Positions 22,840 through 32,346 of a DNA stretch of 64,000 nt are shown one piece after another. The position numbers and the translations under genes were made by a program. The stretch's first letter is position 1, and each line of letters opens with the position of its first letter. This stretch comes from Aquabacterium humicola. Its GTDB lineage: Bacteria > Pseudomonadota > Gammaproteobacteria > Burkholderiales > Burkholderiaceae_C. The notes beneath the pieces were generated by a model. That model saw only the letters and a list, made by a program, of their open reading frames with translations. It searched no databases and was not told where the DNA came from. The stretch lies in contig NZ_JARGNB010000001.1 of NCBI RefSeq assembly GCF_030167915.1, forward strand, positions 1,178,001 to 1,242,000. The letters are read 5' to 3'.

Positions 22840-23994
22840 TCAGACGCGGATGTAGATCCGCCGCCGGTCCAGCCACCACGCCAGCGCGCCATAGGCCGCG
22901 ACGTTGGCCAGCGCGAACAGCAGCGAGCCGAAGCGGGGATCGGGCGCGATCGGCTCGAAGACGTTCTTCGCGGTCCAGCTCATCGGCGTCCACCAGCGCG
23001 GCTGTTCCGCACCGCTGGCCCAGCGCAGCAGCCCGTCCAGCCGTGGGATCAGGCCGCTCATCACGTAGACGAAGAGTGCGTTCCTGCCGTGCACCTCGCA
23101 GAAGCGCACCCACGCGCCGTCGCGGCGCTGCAGGTCCAGCGCCTGCACCAGCAGCGCCAGCAGCACGACGGCCAGGCCGGTGGTCAGCAGCACGTAGGAG
23201 CTGGTCCAGATCTTCTTGTTGATCGGCATCGCCAGCTGCCACAGGTAGGCCAGCACCAGCAGCCCGGCGGCCAGCGTGAAGAGCCGCGCCACCGCACCGT
23301 GCGACGGCGGTTCCGCCTTCACGCGCGCACCGACCCAGTAGCCCAGCAGCACCTGCGCGATCGCCGGCAGCGTGCTGGCCAGCCCCTCGGGGTCGAAGGG
23401 CACGCCCTCGCCGCGGTAGAGGTGCTGCGGGCCCAGCAGCGCGCGATCGAGCGCAGTGCCGAACCAGCCCTCGAGGCTGTACGGGTCACCCGGCGCGCCG
23501 AAGGCGACGCACAGCGCCCAGTAGCCCAGCAGCAGCGCGGCGACCGCCGGCAGCACGATCCGCGGACCGCCGAAGCGCACGATCAGCGTCGCCGCGCACC
23601 AGGCCAGCGCGATGCGCTGCAGCACGCCCATCACGCGCAGCTGCTCCCAGTCGCGCCAGCCGAGTGAACCATCCGGTTGCCAACGCACGAAAGGCGCGGC
23701 ATTCAGCAGCAGCCCGAGCGCGAAGATCAAGAGCGTGCGGCGCAGCACCTTGGCCCAGAAGGCCGCCGGCGCGGCGGCGGACAGCGCCGGCATCGTGAAG
23801 GCCATCGCGTTGCCGACCGCGAACAGGAAAAACGGGAAGACCAGGTCGGTCGGCGTGCAACCATGCCACTGCGCATGCGCCAGCGGCGGGTACAGGTGGT
23901 TCCAGCTGCCCGGGTTGTTGACGCCGATCATCAACGCGACGGTCGCGCCGCGCAGCACGTCCAGGGCGCGGGACCGCTGCGCGCCGGGCGTCAT
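22840..23994 (-). CDS. NagX/HGSNAT-like membrane protein (COG4299 type)
   Basis: 384 residues with about ten transmembrane segments. Signature parts are [19 protein letters not shown] at the N-terminus, the His-bearing loop [20 protein letters not shown], and [20 protein letters not shown]. The family includes the lysosomal heparan-glucosaminide acetyltransferase and bacterial NagX, which move acyl groups or sugars across the membrane. The loop [20 protein letters not shown] is the typical cluster of conserved residues. The ATG overlaps the cysQ stop by 4 bases (ATGA), so the two are translationally coupled although no shared pathway is obvious. Confidence 0.8.
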   Translation of the reverse strand: MTPGAQRSRALDVLRGATVALMIGVNNPGSWNHLYPPLAHAQWHGCTPTDLVFPFFLFAVGNAMAFTMPALSAAAPAAFWAKVLRRTLLIFALGLLLNAAPFVRWQPDGSLGWRDWEQLRVMGVLQRIALAWCAATLIVRFGGPRIVLPAVAALLLGYWALCVAFGAPGDPYSLEGWFGTALDRALLGPQHLYRGEGVPFDPEGLASTLPAIAQVLLGYWVGARVKAEPPSHGAVARLFTLAAGLLVLAYLWQLAMPINKKIWTSSYVLLTTGLAVVLLALLVQALDLQRRDGAWVRFCEVHGRNALFVYVMSGLIPRLDGLLRWASGAEQPRWWTPMSWTAKNVFEPIAPDPRFGSLLFALANVAAYGALAWWLDRRRIYIRV

Positions 23995-24785
23995 GCCGGC
24001 AGCAGCCCGCGCGCGACGAAGTGCGGGTTGCGCAGCCCCGGCTTGCCGTAGCGCAGCGGCGTGCCGTCGAGCGCGATCACGCTGCCCCCGGCCGCGGCCA
24101 GCACGGCATGGCCGGCGGCGATGTCCCACTCCATCGTCGGCCCGAGCCGCGGGTAGACGTCGGCCAGCCCCGCGGCGACGAGGCACAGCTTCAGCGACGA
24201 CCCCGCGAAGGCGGTCGACGCGATGCGCTGGCCCGCCAGGTAGGCCTCCAGCGCCGCCGCATCGCCGTGCGAGCGGCTGGAGACGACGGTCAGCCCTTCC
24301 GGCGGCACGCTGCGGCAGGCGATCGGCCGGCGCTGCCCGTCGACGTCCTCGACCCACGCGCCGGCCCCTTGTGCGCCGCCCCACAACCGGCCCTGCGCCG
24401 GCGCGCCGACGACGCCCAGCACCGGCTCGCCGTGCTCGATCAGCGCGACGTTGACGGTGAACTCGCCGTTGCGGCTGACGAATTCCTTGGTGCCGTCGAG
24501 TGGATCGACGAGCCAGAAGCGTTCGCCGCCGATGTCGGGCTGCGCACCGCCGGCCACCGCTTCTTCGCCGACCACCGGGATCTCCGGCGTCAGGCTGCGC
24601 AGCGCCTCGGTGATCAGCCGCTCGGCCTGTTCATCGGCCTCGGTCACCGGCGACTGGTCGTCCTTGCCCCGCACGGCGAACTCGCTGCCGTAGACCACCA
24701 TCACGATCGACTCGGCCTGGCGCACGATGATCGCGACCGCATCGAGCAGCGCGCTCAAGGGCATCGGGACGGCGGCGGAGCTCAT
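23991..24785 (-). CDS. cysQ: 3'(2'),5'-bisphosphate nucleotidase
   Basis: 264 residues. Inositol-monophosphatase superfamily metal motifs: GEEAVAG (Glu pair), [20 protein letters not shown] and [16 protein letters not shown]. The DPLDGTKEF form with NGEFTVN is characteristic of CysQ, which hydrolyses PAP to AMP and controls PAPS pools in sulfate assimilation. Location fits: cysD and cysNC start 104 bp away in the opposite direction, so the divergent region 24786-24888 likely holds both promoters. No CysB-like site was clear by eye. Start at 24785 gives a short N-terminal lead; a Met seven codons later is possible. Confidence 0.92.
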   Translation of the reverse strand: MSSAAVPMPLSALLDAVAIIVRQAESIVMVVYGSEFAVRGKDDQSPVTEADEQAERLITEALRSLTPEIPVVGEEAVAGGAQPDIGGERFWLVDPLDGTKEFVSRNGEFTVNVALIEHGEPVLGVVGAPAQGRLWGGAQGAGAWVEDVDGQRRPIACRSVPPEGLTVVSSRSHGDAAALEAYLAGQRIASTAFAGSSLKLCLVAAGLADVYPRLGPTMEWDIAAGHAVLAAAGGSVIALDGTPLRYGKPGLRNPHFVARGLLPA

Positions 24786-24888
24786 CGATCTCAGGGCCTT
24801 TTCGAGGGCGGCCGGGGTGCGGGCGGCGCGGATTGTGCGCCAGAATCGAAACGCCTTCCTCAAGGCTGCCTCAGCATCCGATGCGCCC

Positions 24889-25809
24889 ATGACCCATACG
24901 TTCCATCCGCCGTCACTGACGCATCTGCAGCGCCTCGAAGCCGAGAGCATCCACATCCTGCGCGAGGTGGTCGCCGAGTGCGAGAAGCCGGTGATGCTGT
25001 ACTCGATCGGCAAGGACTCGGCGACGATGCTGCACCTGGCGAAGAAGGCCTTCTTCCCGGCGCCGCCGCCCTTCCCGCTGCTGCACGTGGACACGACGTG
25101 GAAGTTCCGCGACATGTACGCGCTGCGCGACCGCATGGCGGCCGAGGCCGGCATGGAACTGCTGGTGTGGCGCAACCCGGAAGCCGAACGCCTGGGCATC
25201 AACCCCTTCGAGCACGGCTCGCAGATCCACACCGACCTGTGGAAGACGCAGGGGCTGAAGCAGGCGCTGGACCACTTCGGCTTCGACGCGGCCTTCGGCG
25301 GCGCGCGGCGCGACGAGGAAAAGTCGCGCGCGAAGGAGCGCATCTTCTCGTTCCGCTCGGCCCAGCACCGCTGGGACCCGAAGCACCAGCGGCCCGAGCT
25401 CTGGCACCTGTACAACGCGCGCAAGCGGCCGGGCGAATCGTTCCGCGTCTTCCCGCTGTCGAACTGGACCGAGCTCGACATCTGGCAATACATCTACCTG
25501 CAGGACATCCCGATCGTGCCGCTTTACTTCGCGGCCGAGCGGCCGGTGGTCGAGCGCGACGGCATGCTGATCATGGTCGACGACCAGCGCCTGCCCTTGA
25601 AACCGGGCGAGGTGCCGATGAGCAAGAAGGTGCGCTTCCGCACGCTCGGCTGCTATCCGCTGACCGGGGCCATCGAGTCGTCCGCCGACACGCTGCCCGC
25701 CATCATCCAGGAGATGCTGCTGACGCGCACCAGCGAGCGCCAAGGCCGCCTGATCGACCACGACAGCGCCGCGTCGATGGAGAAGAAGAAGCAGGAAGGG
25801 TATTTCTGA
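24889..25809 (+). CDS. cysD: Sulfate adenylyltransferase subunit 2
   Basis: 306 residues, normal length. N-type ATP pyrophosphatase loop [20 protein letters not shown] near 43, then [31 protein letters not shown] and LTGAIES. With CysN it adenylates sulfate to APS in the cytoplasm, the first step of assimilation. The stop shares its A with the cysNC start (TGATG), so the subunits are translationally coupled. The region before the ATG has no strong ribosome site. Confidence 0.97.
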   Translation: MTHTFHPPSLTHLQRLEAESIHILREVVAECEKPVMLYSIGKDSATMLHLAKKAFFPAPPPFPLLHVDTTWKFRDMYALRDRMAAEAGMELLVWRNPEAERLGINPFEHGSQIHTDLWKTQGLKQALDHFGFDAAFGGARRDEEKSRAKERIFSFRSAQHRWDPKHQRPELWHLYNARKRPGESFRVFPLSNWTELDIWQYIYLQDIPIVPLYFAAERPVVERDGMLIMVDDQRLPLKPGEVPMSKKVRFRTLGCYPLTGAIESSADTLPAIIQEMLLTRTSERQGRLIDHDSAASMEKKKQEGYF

Positions 25810-27713
25810 TGGCGCATGTCTCCGACCTCATCGCCACCGACATCGAGCGTTATCTCCGGCAGCACGAGAAGAAGAGCCTGCTGCGCTTCATCACCTGCGG
25901 CTCGGTCGACGACGGCAAGAGCACGCTGATCGGGCGGCTGCTGTACGACTCGAAGATGCTGTTCGAGGACCAGCTCGCCGCGGTCGAGGCCGACTCGAAG
26001 AAGTGGGGCACGCAGGGCGGCGAGATCGACTTCGCGCTGCTGGTCGACGGGCTCGCCGCCGAGCGCGAGCAGGGCATCACGATCGACGTGGCCTACCGCT
26101 TCTTCTCGACCGAGCGGCGCAAGTTCATCGTCGCCGACACGCCGGGCCACGAGCAGTACACGCGCAACATGGTCACCGGCGCATCGACCGCCGATGTCGC
26201 GGTGATCCTGATCGACGCGCGCAAGGGCGTGCTGACGCAGACGCGGCGCCACAGCTTCCTGGTGAGCCTGATCGGCATCCGCAAGGTGCTGCTGGCGGTC
26301 AACAAGATGGACCTCGTCGGCTACGCCGAGGCCACCTTCCGCCGCATCGAGGACGAGTACCGCGGCTTCGCGAAGCAGATCGGCCTCGATCACATCGTCG
26401 CGATGCCGCTGTCGGCGCTGGCCGGCGACAACATGCTGCAGCCCAGCGAGCGTTTGCCGTGGTACCACGGGCCGACGCTGATGGGCTACCTCGAGACCGT
26501 CGAGCAGGACGAATCGCGCCAGCGCGCCGGCGCGTTCCGGCTGCCGGTGCAGTGGGTCAACCGGCCGAACCTCGACTTCCGCGGCTTCGGCGGCACCATC
26601 GCCGGCGGCGAGCTGCGCGCGGGCGACCGCATCAAGGCGCTGCCCTCCGGCCGCGAGAGCACGGTGGCGCGCATCGTCACCGCCGACGGGGATCTGCCGC
26701 ACGCCATCGCCGGCCAGTCGGTGACGCTGACCCTGGCCGACGAGATCGACATCTCGCGCGGCGACCTGATCGTCGCGGCCGACGCGCCTGCCGAGGTGGC
26801 CGACCAGTTCGAGGCGACGCTGGTGTGGATGGCCGACGAGGCGATGCTGCCCGGGCGGCCGTACCTGCTGAAGATCGGCCCGCGCACCGTCAACGCGACG
26901 ATCACCGAGCCGAAGTACAAGCTCAACGTCAATACGCTGGAGCACCTGGCCGCGAAGAAGCTCGATCTCAACGAGATCGGCGTCGTCAACGTCTCGCTCG
27001 ATCGGCCGATCGCGTTCGACCCCTACCAGGTCAACCGCGAGACCGGCGGCTTCATCCTGATCGACCGGCTGAACAACCACACGGTCGGCGCCGGCATGCT
27101 GCACTTCGCGCTGCGCCGCTCGCACAACATCCAGGTGCAGCAGGTCGACGTGCACAAGGCCGCGCGCGCCGCCGCCAAGCACCAGAAGCCCGCGGTGCTG
27201 TGGCTCACCGGGCTCTCCGGCGCCGGCAAGTCGACGATCGCCAACCTGGTCGAGAAGCGGCTGCACGCGATGGGCCGGCACACCTACCTGCTCGACGGCG
27301 ACAACGTGCGCCACGGCCTGTCGCGCGACCTGGGGTTCACCGAAGCCGACCGCGTCGAGAACGTGCGCCGCATCGCCGAGGTCGCCAAGCTGATGGTCGA
27401 CGCCGGGCTGGTCGTGATCACCGCGTTCATCTCGCCCTTCCGCGCCGAGCGCCGCATGGCGCGCGGGCTGGTCGAGGCCGGCGAGTTCCTCGAGGTGCAC
27501 GTCGACACGCCGCTCGAGGTGGCCGAGGCGCGCGACGTCAAGGGCCTGTACAAGAAGGCGCGGCGCGGCGAGCTGCTCAACTTCACCGGCATCGATTCAC
27601 CCTACGAACCGCCCGAGCAGCCGGAGCTGCGGCTGCAGACCGTGGGCTTCACGCCCGAGCAGTGCGCGGACCGGGTGATCGAGCGGATGCGGGAGTTGGG
27701 GCTGCTGGACTGA
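25809..27713 (+). CDS. cysNC: Bifunctional sulfate adenylyltransferase subunit 1 / APS kinase
   Basis: 634 residues, a CysN GTPase fused to CysC. CysN part (1-450): P-loop [33 protein letters not shown], then EF-Tu-like beta barrels. CysC part (about 455-634): second P-loop [44 protein letters not shown] and [12 protein letters not shown]. The first half uses GTP hydrolysis to drive APS formation by CysD; the second phosphorylates APS to PAPS. The fusion suggests channelling of APS to PAPS, and CysQ next door removes the PAP by-product. Reductases for the next step are not in this window. Confidence 0.97.
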   Translation: MAHVSDLIATDIERYLRQHEKKSLLRFITCGSVDDGKSTLIGRLLYDSKMLFEDQLAAVEADSKKWGTQGGEIDFALLVDGLAAEREQGITIDVAYRFFSTERRKFIVADTPGHEQYTRNMVTGASTADVAVILIDARKGVLTQTRRHSFLVSLIGIRKVLLAVNKMDLVGYAEATFRRIEDEYRGFAKQIGLDHIVAMPLSALAGDNMLQPSERLPWYHGPTLMGYLETVEQDESRQRAGAFRLPVQWVNRPNLDFRGFGGTIAGGELRAGDRIKALPSGRESTVARIVTADGDLPHAIAGQSVTLTLADEIDISRGDLIVAADAPAEVADQFEATLVWMADEAMLPGRPYLLKIGPRTVNATITEPKYKLNVNTLEHLAAKKLDLNEIGVVNVSLDRPIAFDPYQVNRETGGFILIDRLNNHTVGAGMLHFALRRSHNIQVQQVDVHKAARAAAKHQKPAVLWLTGLSGAGKSTIANLVEKRLHAMGRHTYLLDGDNVRHGLSRDLGFTEADRVENVRRIAEVAKLMVDAGLVVITAFISPFRAERRMARGLVEAGEFLEVHVDTPLEVAEARDVKGLYKKARRGELLNFTGIDSPYEPPEQPELRLQTVGFTPEQCADRVIERMRELGLLD

Positions 27714-27723
27714 GGTCCCGGCC

Positions 27724-28698
27724 TCAGGCCACCGACTGCAGCGGCATCGCCACCGGCAAGGTGCCGGGCCCCCACTGCAGCGGGATCGCGCCGATCGGCT
27801 TCAGCTGCCGGAAGTGCCACTGCACCGCGGCGCTCTGCTGGTTGCGCCAGGCCAGCAGGTCGGTCTTGTGCAAGCCGCCCGCGTCGAACTCCAGCGCCGC
27901 GAGGTAGGGCGGCGTCGGCAAGCCGCTGATCACGACGATGCGGCCGGACGTCCACATCAGCGCGGGATGGTGGTCCGGCAGCGCGTGGTAGGCGGTGACG
28001 ATGGCCGCGGCGCTGCCCAGCTGCGGCACGTTGATGGTCGGCGAGCCGCCGAGGTGCTGCGCGAGGGCCTCGGGCGTCGTGAGGCCCTTGCCGATGCGGA
28101 TCGGCACACCGAAGGCCGCCAGCCAGAACGTCAGGCGGTCGAAGCCGCGGTTGGCGGGCTGGTCCTCCAGGCTCAGGTCCGGCCGCAGGTACCACATCGG
28201 CGGGAAGGTCTCGCCCACATACGGCGAGCGGCAGAGGTACAGGAAGCGCCCGGCCGGCGGGTTCATGCCGGTGGGCACCGGCGCCGGCGGCGGATCGCCG
28301 ACGAACAGCTTGTGCGGGCCGTGGGCGACGAACGGCAGCACCGGCAACTGCAGCATCTGCGGATTGGACTTCGCGACCCAGGTGAGTGCGCCGTTGAGCG
28401 TCTGCGCGACACCGCCGACCGCGATCGCCTGCACTGCCTGGCCCCACAGGTTGTTGATCGACGCGTACATCAGCACGCTGCGCGGCAGGTGGTTGAAGCC
28501 GTAGTCGCCCGGCTGGTCCTGCCAGGGCAGCGGCATCGGCGACGGGTTGTCGCCGATCAGCAGCACGATGCCCAGGCGCCCGGAGGGCTTCCAGCCGGCC
28601 ATCGGCGCGACGGCGAAGTGCCAGCACTTGGGCAGCGGCTTGGGCTGGATGGCCGCCAGTGTCAGCTTCAGCGGCAGGACCGCATGGTTGATGTGCAT
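27724..28698 (-). CDS. Protein of unknown function
   Basis: 324 residues, no signal or membrane segment. Start at 28698 is supported by GGAGG 8 bases before ATG. Visible features: MHINHAVLPLKLTLAAIQPK at the start, proline- and tryptophan-rich stretches (LPKCWHFAVAPMAGWKPS), GIVLLIGDNPSPMPLPW, a PPPAPVPTGMNPPAG linker, LCRSPYVGETFPPMWYLRP, and a C-terminal WHFRQLKPIGAIPLQWGPG. No catalytic motif recognised. Composition is like a beta-rich globular protein. It converges on cysNC with 10 bp between stops and lies 175 bp upstream-to-upstream from the toxin-antitoxin pair. Confidence 0.65.
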   Translation of the reverse strand: MHINHAVLPLKLTLAAIQPKPLPKCWHFAVAPMAGWKPSGRLGIVLLIGDNPSPMPLPWQDQPGDYGFNHLPRSVLMYASINNLWGQAVQAIAVGGVAQTLNGALTWVAKSNPQMLQLPVLPFVAHGPHKLFVGDPPPAPVPTGMNPPAGRFLYLCRSPYVGETFPPMWYLRPDLSLEDQPANRGFDRLTFWLAAFGVPIRIGKGLTTPEALAQHLGGSPTINVPQLGSAAAIVTAYHALPDHHPALMWTSGRIVVISGLPTPPYLAALEFDAGGLHKTDLLAWRNQQSAAVQWHFRQLKPIGAIPLQWGPGTLPVAMPLQSVA

Positions 28699-28837
28699 CG
28701 CCGAGACCTCCGACGCGCGTGTCGCCGGGGTCGATTGGACGGTCCGGTCCGCCCATCGCGCAATCCCCATATCGAAGCCATCTACCGGCGTCTGGGCCCT
28801 GCAATGGCACGACGTGTTCGACGCCACCGGCTTGTTG

Positions 28838-28854
28838 TTGCCAAATTTTGCCAA
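28838..28854 (+). promoter_or_regulatory. Possible antitoxin operator (TTGCCAA direct repeat)
   Basis: Two copies of TTGCCAA at 28838-28844 and 28848-28854, starting exactly 10 bases (one helical turn) apart in a locally AT-rich patch, 20 bases before the antitoxin ATG. ParD/CopG-type antitoxins bind short repeats as ribbon-helix-helix dimers on one DNA face, so this is a plausible autoregulatory site. Inferred from spacing and position only. Confidence 0.3.
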
Positions 28855-28873
28855 GACGACTACGCTCGCCATC

Positions 28874-29125
28874 ATGAGCACGATGAACATCTCCCTGCCC
28901 GACAGCCTGAAGGCCTTCGTCGACGAGCAGGTCGGTGAGCGGGGCTACGGCACCAGCAGCGAGTACGTGCGCGAGCTGATTCGGCGAGATCAGGAGCGTC
29001 AGCAGTTGCGCGGGCTCTTGCTTCAGGGGGCAGCGTCCGCGCCGGCTGCGGGGGTCGACGAGGCCTACTACGAGGGTTTGCGCAAGCGCGTCCAGAAGCC
29101 GGCCAAGCGTCGCGCCAAGGCGTGA
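28874..29125 (+). CDS. ParD-like ribbon-helix-helix antitoxin
   Basis: 83 residues. N-terminal ribbon-helix-helix: MNISLPDSLKAFVDEQVGE, then GYGTSSEYVRELIRRDQERQ, the typical ParD/CopG DNA-binding and dimer region. The C-terminal half (DEAYYEGLRKRVQKPAKRR) would wrap the toxin. It overlaps the toxin start by 4 bases (GTGA), the usual antitoxin-first layout. Confidence 0.88.
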   Translation: MSTMNISLPDSLKAFVDEQVGERGYGTSSEYVRELIRRDQERQQLRGLLLQGAASAPAAGVDEAYYEGLRKRVQKPAKRRAKA

Positions 29126-29451
29126 AGGCCAAGCCCGTCATCCCGCGCGAGCAGGCGAACCGGGACGTCACCGACGCCATCGACTTCTACCTGGCCGAAG
29201 ACGCGGAACAGGCCGCGCTGGGCTTCATCGATGCGCTGGCACGGGCCTTCGGACACATCGGGCGCCATCCGGCGACGGGCTCGCCGCGCTACGCGCATGA
29301 GCTGAACCTGCCCGGCTTGCGCTCATGGGCACTCTCGCGCTACCCCTACCTGGTCTTCTACATCGAACGCGACGAGCACATCGACGTCTGGCGCGTGCTG
29401 CATGCGCAGCGAGACATTCCCGCGTGGATGCAGGAGGCCGAGTCCCCGTGA
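29122..29451 (+). CDS. ParE/RelE-superfamily toxin
   Basis: 109 residues with a GTG start overlapping the antitoxin stop. Family features: AIDFYLAEDAEQAALGFIDA helix hairpin, IGRHPATGSPRY, GLRSWALSRYPYLVFYIERD and the closing IDVWRVLHAQRDIPAWM. The FPYLVFY...RVLHxxRD end is typical of ParE toxins, most of which inhibit DNA gyrase; RelE-type RNases share the fold, so the target is not certain. A strong hairpin follows. Confidence 0.88.
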   Translation: MKAKPVIPREQANRDVTDAIDFYLAEDAEQAALGFIDALARAFGHIGRHPATGSPRYAHELNLPGLRSWALSRYPYLVFYIERDEHIDVWRVLHAQRDIPAWMQEAESP

Positions 29452-29460
29452 TGCGGACGG

Positions 29461-29484
29461 CGCCTGCCGGCGGACCGGCAGGCG
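29461..29484. terminator. Hairpin between toxin and deaminase genes
   Basis: Perfect 10-bp stem (29461-29470 with 29475-29484) closed by a CGGA loop, 10 bases after the toxin stop and 15 bases beyond the end of the convergent deaminase gene. No T-run. It can serve both strands. Confidence 0.6.
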
Positions 29485-29499
29485 AACGGCAGACGACGC

Positions 29500-30546
29500 T
29501 CAGCCCGCGGCCTCGGCGAACGCCCGGTCCAGCTGCGCGATCCACGCCTGCTTGCGCTCGTCGGGCACGAAGCTCGCTTCGAAGCTGTTGCGCAGCACCT
29601 GGTAGGCCTGGCGGGGCCCCAGCTGCGGCAGCGCCTCGAAGGTCTGCACCAGGTTCTCGTTGAGATAACCGCCGAAATACGCGGGGTCGTCGCTGTTCAG
29701 CATCGCGGCGAGACCCGCGTCGAGCAGCGCCGGCAGGTTGTGCTGCGACAGGTCCTTGAAGACGCAGAGCTTGACGTTGGACAGCGGGCACACCGTCAGC
29801 GGCACGCGCTCCTTCGCCAGGCGCTTGACGAGCTCGGGGTCCTCGAGGCTGCGCACACCGTGGTCGATGCGCTCGACCTTCAGCACGTCGAGCGCGCTGG
29901 TCACGTAGGCGGGTGGGCCCTCCTCGCCGGCATGGGCCACGAGGCGCAGTCCGAGCGCACGGCACTTCGCGAACACGCGCGCGAACTTCTCGGGCGGATG
30001 ATCGCGTTCGCTGCTGTCCAGCCCGACACCGATGAAGTACTGGCGGTACGGCAGCGCGGCCTCCAGCGTCGCCAGCGCATCCTCTTCGCTCAGGTGGCGC
30101 AGGAAGCACAGGATCAGGTCGGCGCTGATGCCCAGTTCCTGGTGCGCGCGCTGGCAGGCATGGTGCAGGCCGCGGATCACGACCCCGATGTCGACGCCAC
30201 GCGCGGTGTGCGTCTGCGGGTCGAAGAAGAGCTCGGCGCGCACGATGTTGTCGGCCGCGGCACGCTCGAAGTAGGCCCAGGCCATGTCGAAGAAGTCTTC
30301 CTCCTTCAGCAGCACGCTGGCGCCGGCGTAGTAGATGTCGAGGAAGCTCTGCAGGTCGGTGAACGCGTAGGCCGCGCGCAGCGCCTCGACGCTGGGGTAA
30401 TCCAGCTTCACGCCGTTGCGCTGGGCCAGCTTGAAGATCAGTTCGGGCTCCAGCGAGCCTTCGATGTGGATGTGCAGCTCGGCCTTGGGCGCGGTGCGCA
30501 GCAGCGCGGGCAACTGGTCGCGGGGGATGGCGTCGAAGGGGATCAT
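29500..30546 (-). CDS. Adenine deaminase (adenosine deaminase superfamily)
   Basis: 348 residues. Zinc site HIHIEGSLEPE near 24 (HxH), LVAHAGEEGPP (His and catalytic Glu), RIDHGVRS, and LNSDDPAYFGGYL (Asp). The IEGSLEPE form, instead of LDGALRP, resembles the bacterial branch shown to act on adenine rather than adenosine, so the product would be hypoxanthine. This fits the guanine deaminase and xanthine dehydrogenase genes nearby. Cytoplasmic. It starts 20 bp after the end of the hydrolase gene and is likely in the same operon. Adenosine as substrate is the alternative. Confidence 0.88.
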   Translation of the reverse strand: MIPFDAIPRDQLPALLRTAPKAELHIHIEGSLEPELIFKLAQRNGVKLDYPSVEALRAAYAFTDLQSFLDIYYAGASVLLKEEDFFDMAWAYFERAAADNIVRAELFFDPQTHTARGVDIGVVIRGLHHACQRAHQELGISADLILCFLRHLSEEDALATLEAALPYRQYFIGVGLDSSERDHPPEKFARVFAKCRALGLRLVAHAGEEGPPAYVTSALDVLKVERIDHGVRSLEDPELVKRLAKERVPLTVCPLSNVKLCVFKDLSQHNLPALLDAGLAAMLNSDDPAYFGGYLNENLVQTFEALPQLGPRQAYQVLRNSFEASFVPDERKQAWIAQLDRAFAEAAG

Positions 30547-30566
30547 CAGCGTCTTTCGCAAGGAGT

Positions 30567-31637
30567 TCAGCGGCAGCCGGCCTGCGCCGACCAGGTGGAC
30601 GCGAGGCCCAGGTCGCTCAGCACGCCGGCGGCATCGAGGTAGTACAGGTGATTGTCGGCGGACGACACGCCGACGTGCGCGCCGGTGCCGGGGTACGGCC
30701 GGTAGTAGTACGGCGCCGCGCTGCGTGACGCCGGGCGGCGCGGCGCCAGCAGGGATGGGTAGCGGTCTTCGCCCCAGTTGAAGAGGCAATCGCTCTCGGC
30801 GTTGGACAGCACGTTCGACACCTTCGCCAGCACCGACGCATAGGTCGCGAGCACGGCGTCGACGTTCGCCGCATTCAGCATGAAGCCGCCGTGGTCGCCG
30901 TTGGGGTCCTCGATCAGCTGCAGCACCGTCGCGCCGTAGCCTGTTACCCAGTCGCGCGCCGCGCGCATCGCCGGGCAGCCGTTGATCGCCGGGTCCGGGT
31001 CCTTCTCGCCGCAGTACATCGTCCACTGCATGCCCTTGAAGGGCTGGCCGCCGTAGGCGCCGGCGGCGATCTGCTGGTTCGGCGGATAGTTTGCGGCCAC
31101 GCCGCCGGCATTCGACAGCACCAGGCCGAAGTAGCGGCTGCCGCTGGCCGCGTTGTCCAGCGCCGCCATCGCGTAGCTGTTGGCCGAGCCGCGCGAGAAG
31201 CCGTTGAAGAACACCTTGCCCGGCGCCACGCCCTCGGCCGCCAGCAGCGTGGCGATCAGCGGGTACATCTGCTCGGGCCGGTAGTAGTCGTCGATCGCCT
31301 CGCCCTGGCCGAACCACCACTGCAGCGACAGGATCGCGTAGCCGTGCTTCTCGGCATACGGATGCCACAGGTAGATGCCGTCGTGCGCCCAGCCGTTGTG
31401 GCCGCTCAGCGGCACGATCACGCCGGCCGGTGGCTTGTTGCCCGGCGGCTGCCACCACATCGTGAAGGCCTTGTTGTCGCTGGTGGCGCGGATCTCCGCC
31501 TGCTTGGAGACAGCGAAGGCATAACGCACGGGATCAGCGGCCTGCGCCTGCGCCATCAGCGACGCGCTGTCGGCGCGCGCCGACAGCGGCAGCAGCAGCG
31601 CACCGGTCATCAGCGTCGCGAGCGTGATCCGCAGCAT
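30567..31637 (-). CDS. Secreted alpha/beta-hydrolase-like protein
   Basis: 356 residues. Signal peptide LRITLATLMTGALLLPLSA (ARA cut). Nucleophile elbow GFSRGSANSY with Ser near 155, an oxyanion-side motif VIVPLSGHNGWAHDGIYLW, and likely acid/His near DPNGDHGGFM. The set recalls PHB-depolymerase-like and cutinase-like esterases, but I cannot place it firmly. Six or so cysteines (MYCGEKD, GCPAM) suggest disulfides. It precedes the adenine deaminase gene by 20 bp and is divergent from the MAPEG gene (43-bp gap). A link to purine use, such as releasing nucleobases outside the cell, is speculative. Confidence 0.7.
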   Translation of the reverse strand: MLRITLATLMTGALLLPLSARADSASLMAQAQAADPVRYAFAVSKQAEIRATSDNKAFTMWWQPPGNKPPAGVIVPLSGHNGWAHDGIYLWHPYAEKHGYAILSLQWWFGQGEAIDDYYRPEQMYPLIATLLAAEGVAPGKVFFNGFSRGSANSYAMAALDNAASGSRYFGLVLSNAGGVAANYPPNQQIAAGAYGGQPFKGMQWTMYCGEKDPDPAINGCPAMRAARDWVTGYGATVLQLIEDPNGDHGGFMLNAANVDAVLATYASVLAKVSNVLSNAESDCLFNWGEDRYPSLLAPRRPASRSAAPYYYRPYPGTGAHVGVSSADNHLYYLDAAGVLSDLGLASTWSAQAGCR

Positions 31638-31680
31638 GCGCGAATGCTACGCTGGCTGCACGCCGCCAAGGAAGCGCACG

Positions 31681-32232
31681 ATGGACGAACTGAAGCCCTC
31701 GCCGGAGGCTGCTGGCAACAAGTCCGCACGCCAGCGCACGCTTGCCGGCTCGATGTGGGTAACGATTCCCGGCACCTTGCTGCTGCTGGGCGCGGCGACG
31801 CTGATGCTGCCGCCGCTGGCGGTGGCCGACGCGCCGGCGGCACGCCTGGCCTTCGCGCTGCGCTGGCTGCCGGTGGCCCTGCTGCCGTATGCCGCGACCT
31901 GCCTGCACATCCTGCTCGCGCGCTTCCTCGAAGGCGCCCACAACCCGCTGCTGGGCAGCGAGAGCGAACGCCTGAAGATCCACTGCCGCGTCATGCAGAA
32001 CACGCTGGAGCAACTGGTCTGGTTCACGCTGTGCGTGCTGGCGCTGGCCGCCGGCACCGCGCCGCTGAGGCTGGTGCCGATGGCCTGCGTGTTGTTCGCC
32101 GCCGCGCGTTTCATCTACTGGTGGGGCTACCTGCGCCGCAGCACGCTGGGCCGCGCGCCGGGTGTGCAGATGACGTTCACGCTGAATGTCGCGCTGCTGG
32201 CGATGGCGCTCGCGCAACTCCTGCGCACGTGA
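31681..32232 (+). CDS. MAPEG-family membrane protein
   Basis: 183 residues with four hydrophobic segments (about 27-45, 62-85, 112-135, 155-180). The MAPEG pattern is present: FLEGAHNPLLGSESERLKIH followed by CRVMQNTLEQLVWFTL, where the RxxVxQNTLE-like core contacts glutathione in eukaryotic members, and a C-terminal RFIYWWGYLRR. Function of bacterial members is mostly unknown. The ATG at 31681 follows an AAGGAAG-like site; upstream Met codons would overlap the divergent gene. Confidence 0.8.
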   Translation: MDELKPSPEAAGNKSARQRTLAGSMWVTIPGTLLLLGAATLMLPPLAVADAPAARLAFALRWLPVALLPYAATCLHILLARFLEGAHNPLLGSESERLKIHCRVMQNTLEQLVWFTLCVLALAAGTAPLRLVPMACVLFAAARFIYWWGYLRRSTLGRAPGVQMTFTLNVALLAMALAQLLRT

Positions 32233-32244
32233 CGAGCGTCGCCC

Positions 32245-32319
32245 GCCGGGCAGGCAGGGACAGGCCCGGCGACGATTTAGGGACGCATGAGGAGCCGGGC
32301 CTGTCCCTGCCTGCCCGGC
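32245..32319. repeat. Perfect 26-bp inverted repeat with 23-base loop
   Basis: Arm 32245-32270 is exactly complementary to 32294-32319; the spacer 32271-32293 contains TTTAGGGACGCATGAGG. It lies in the 114-bp gap between the ends of two convergent genes (MAPEG, +; BMP lipoprotein, -), so it can act as a terminator for both. Its stem is about two to three times longer than the other hairpins in the window and has no T-run, so a REP/MITE-like mobile remnant is an alternative. Confidence 0.8.
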
Positions 32320-32346
32320 TCGCTCGATCGAGGCAAGCTTGATCGC

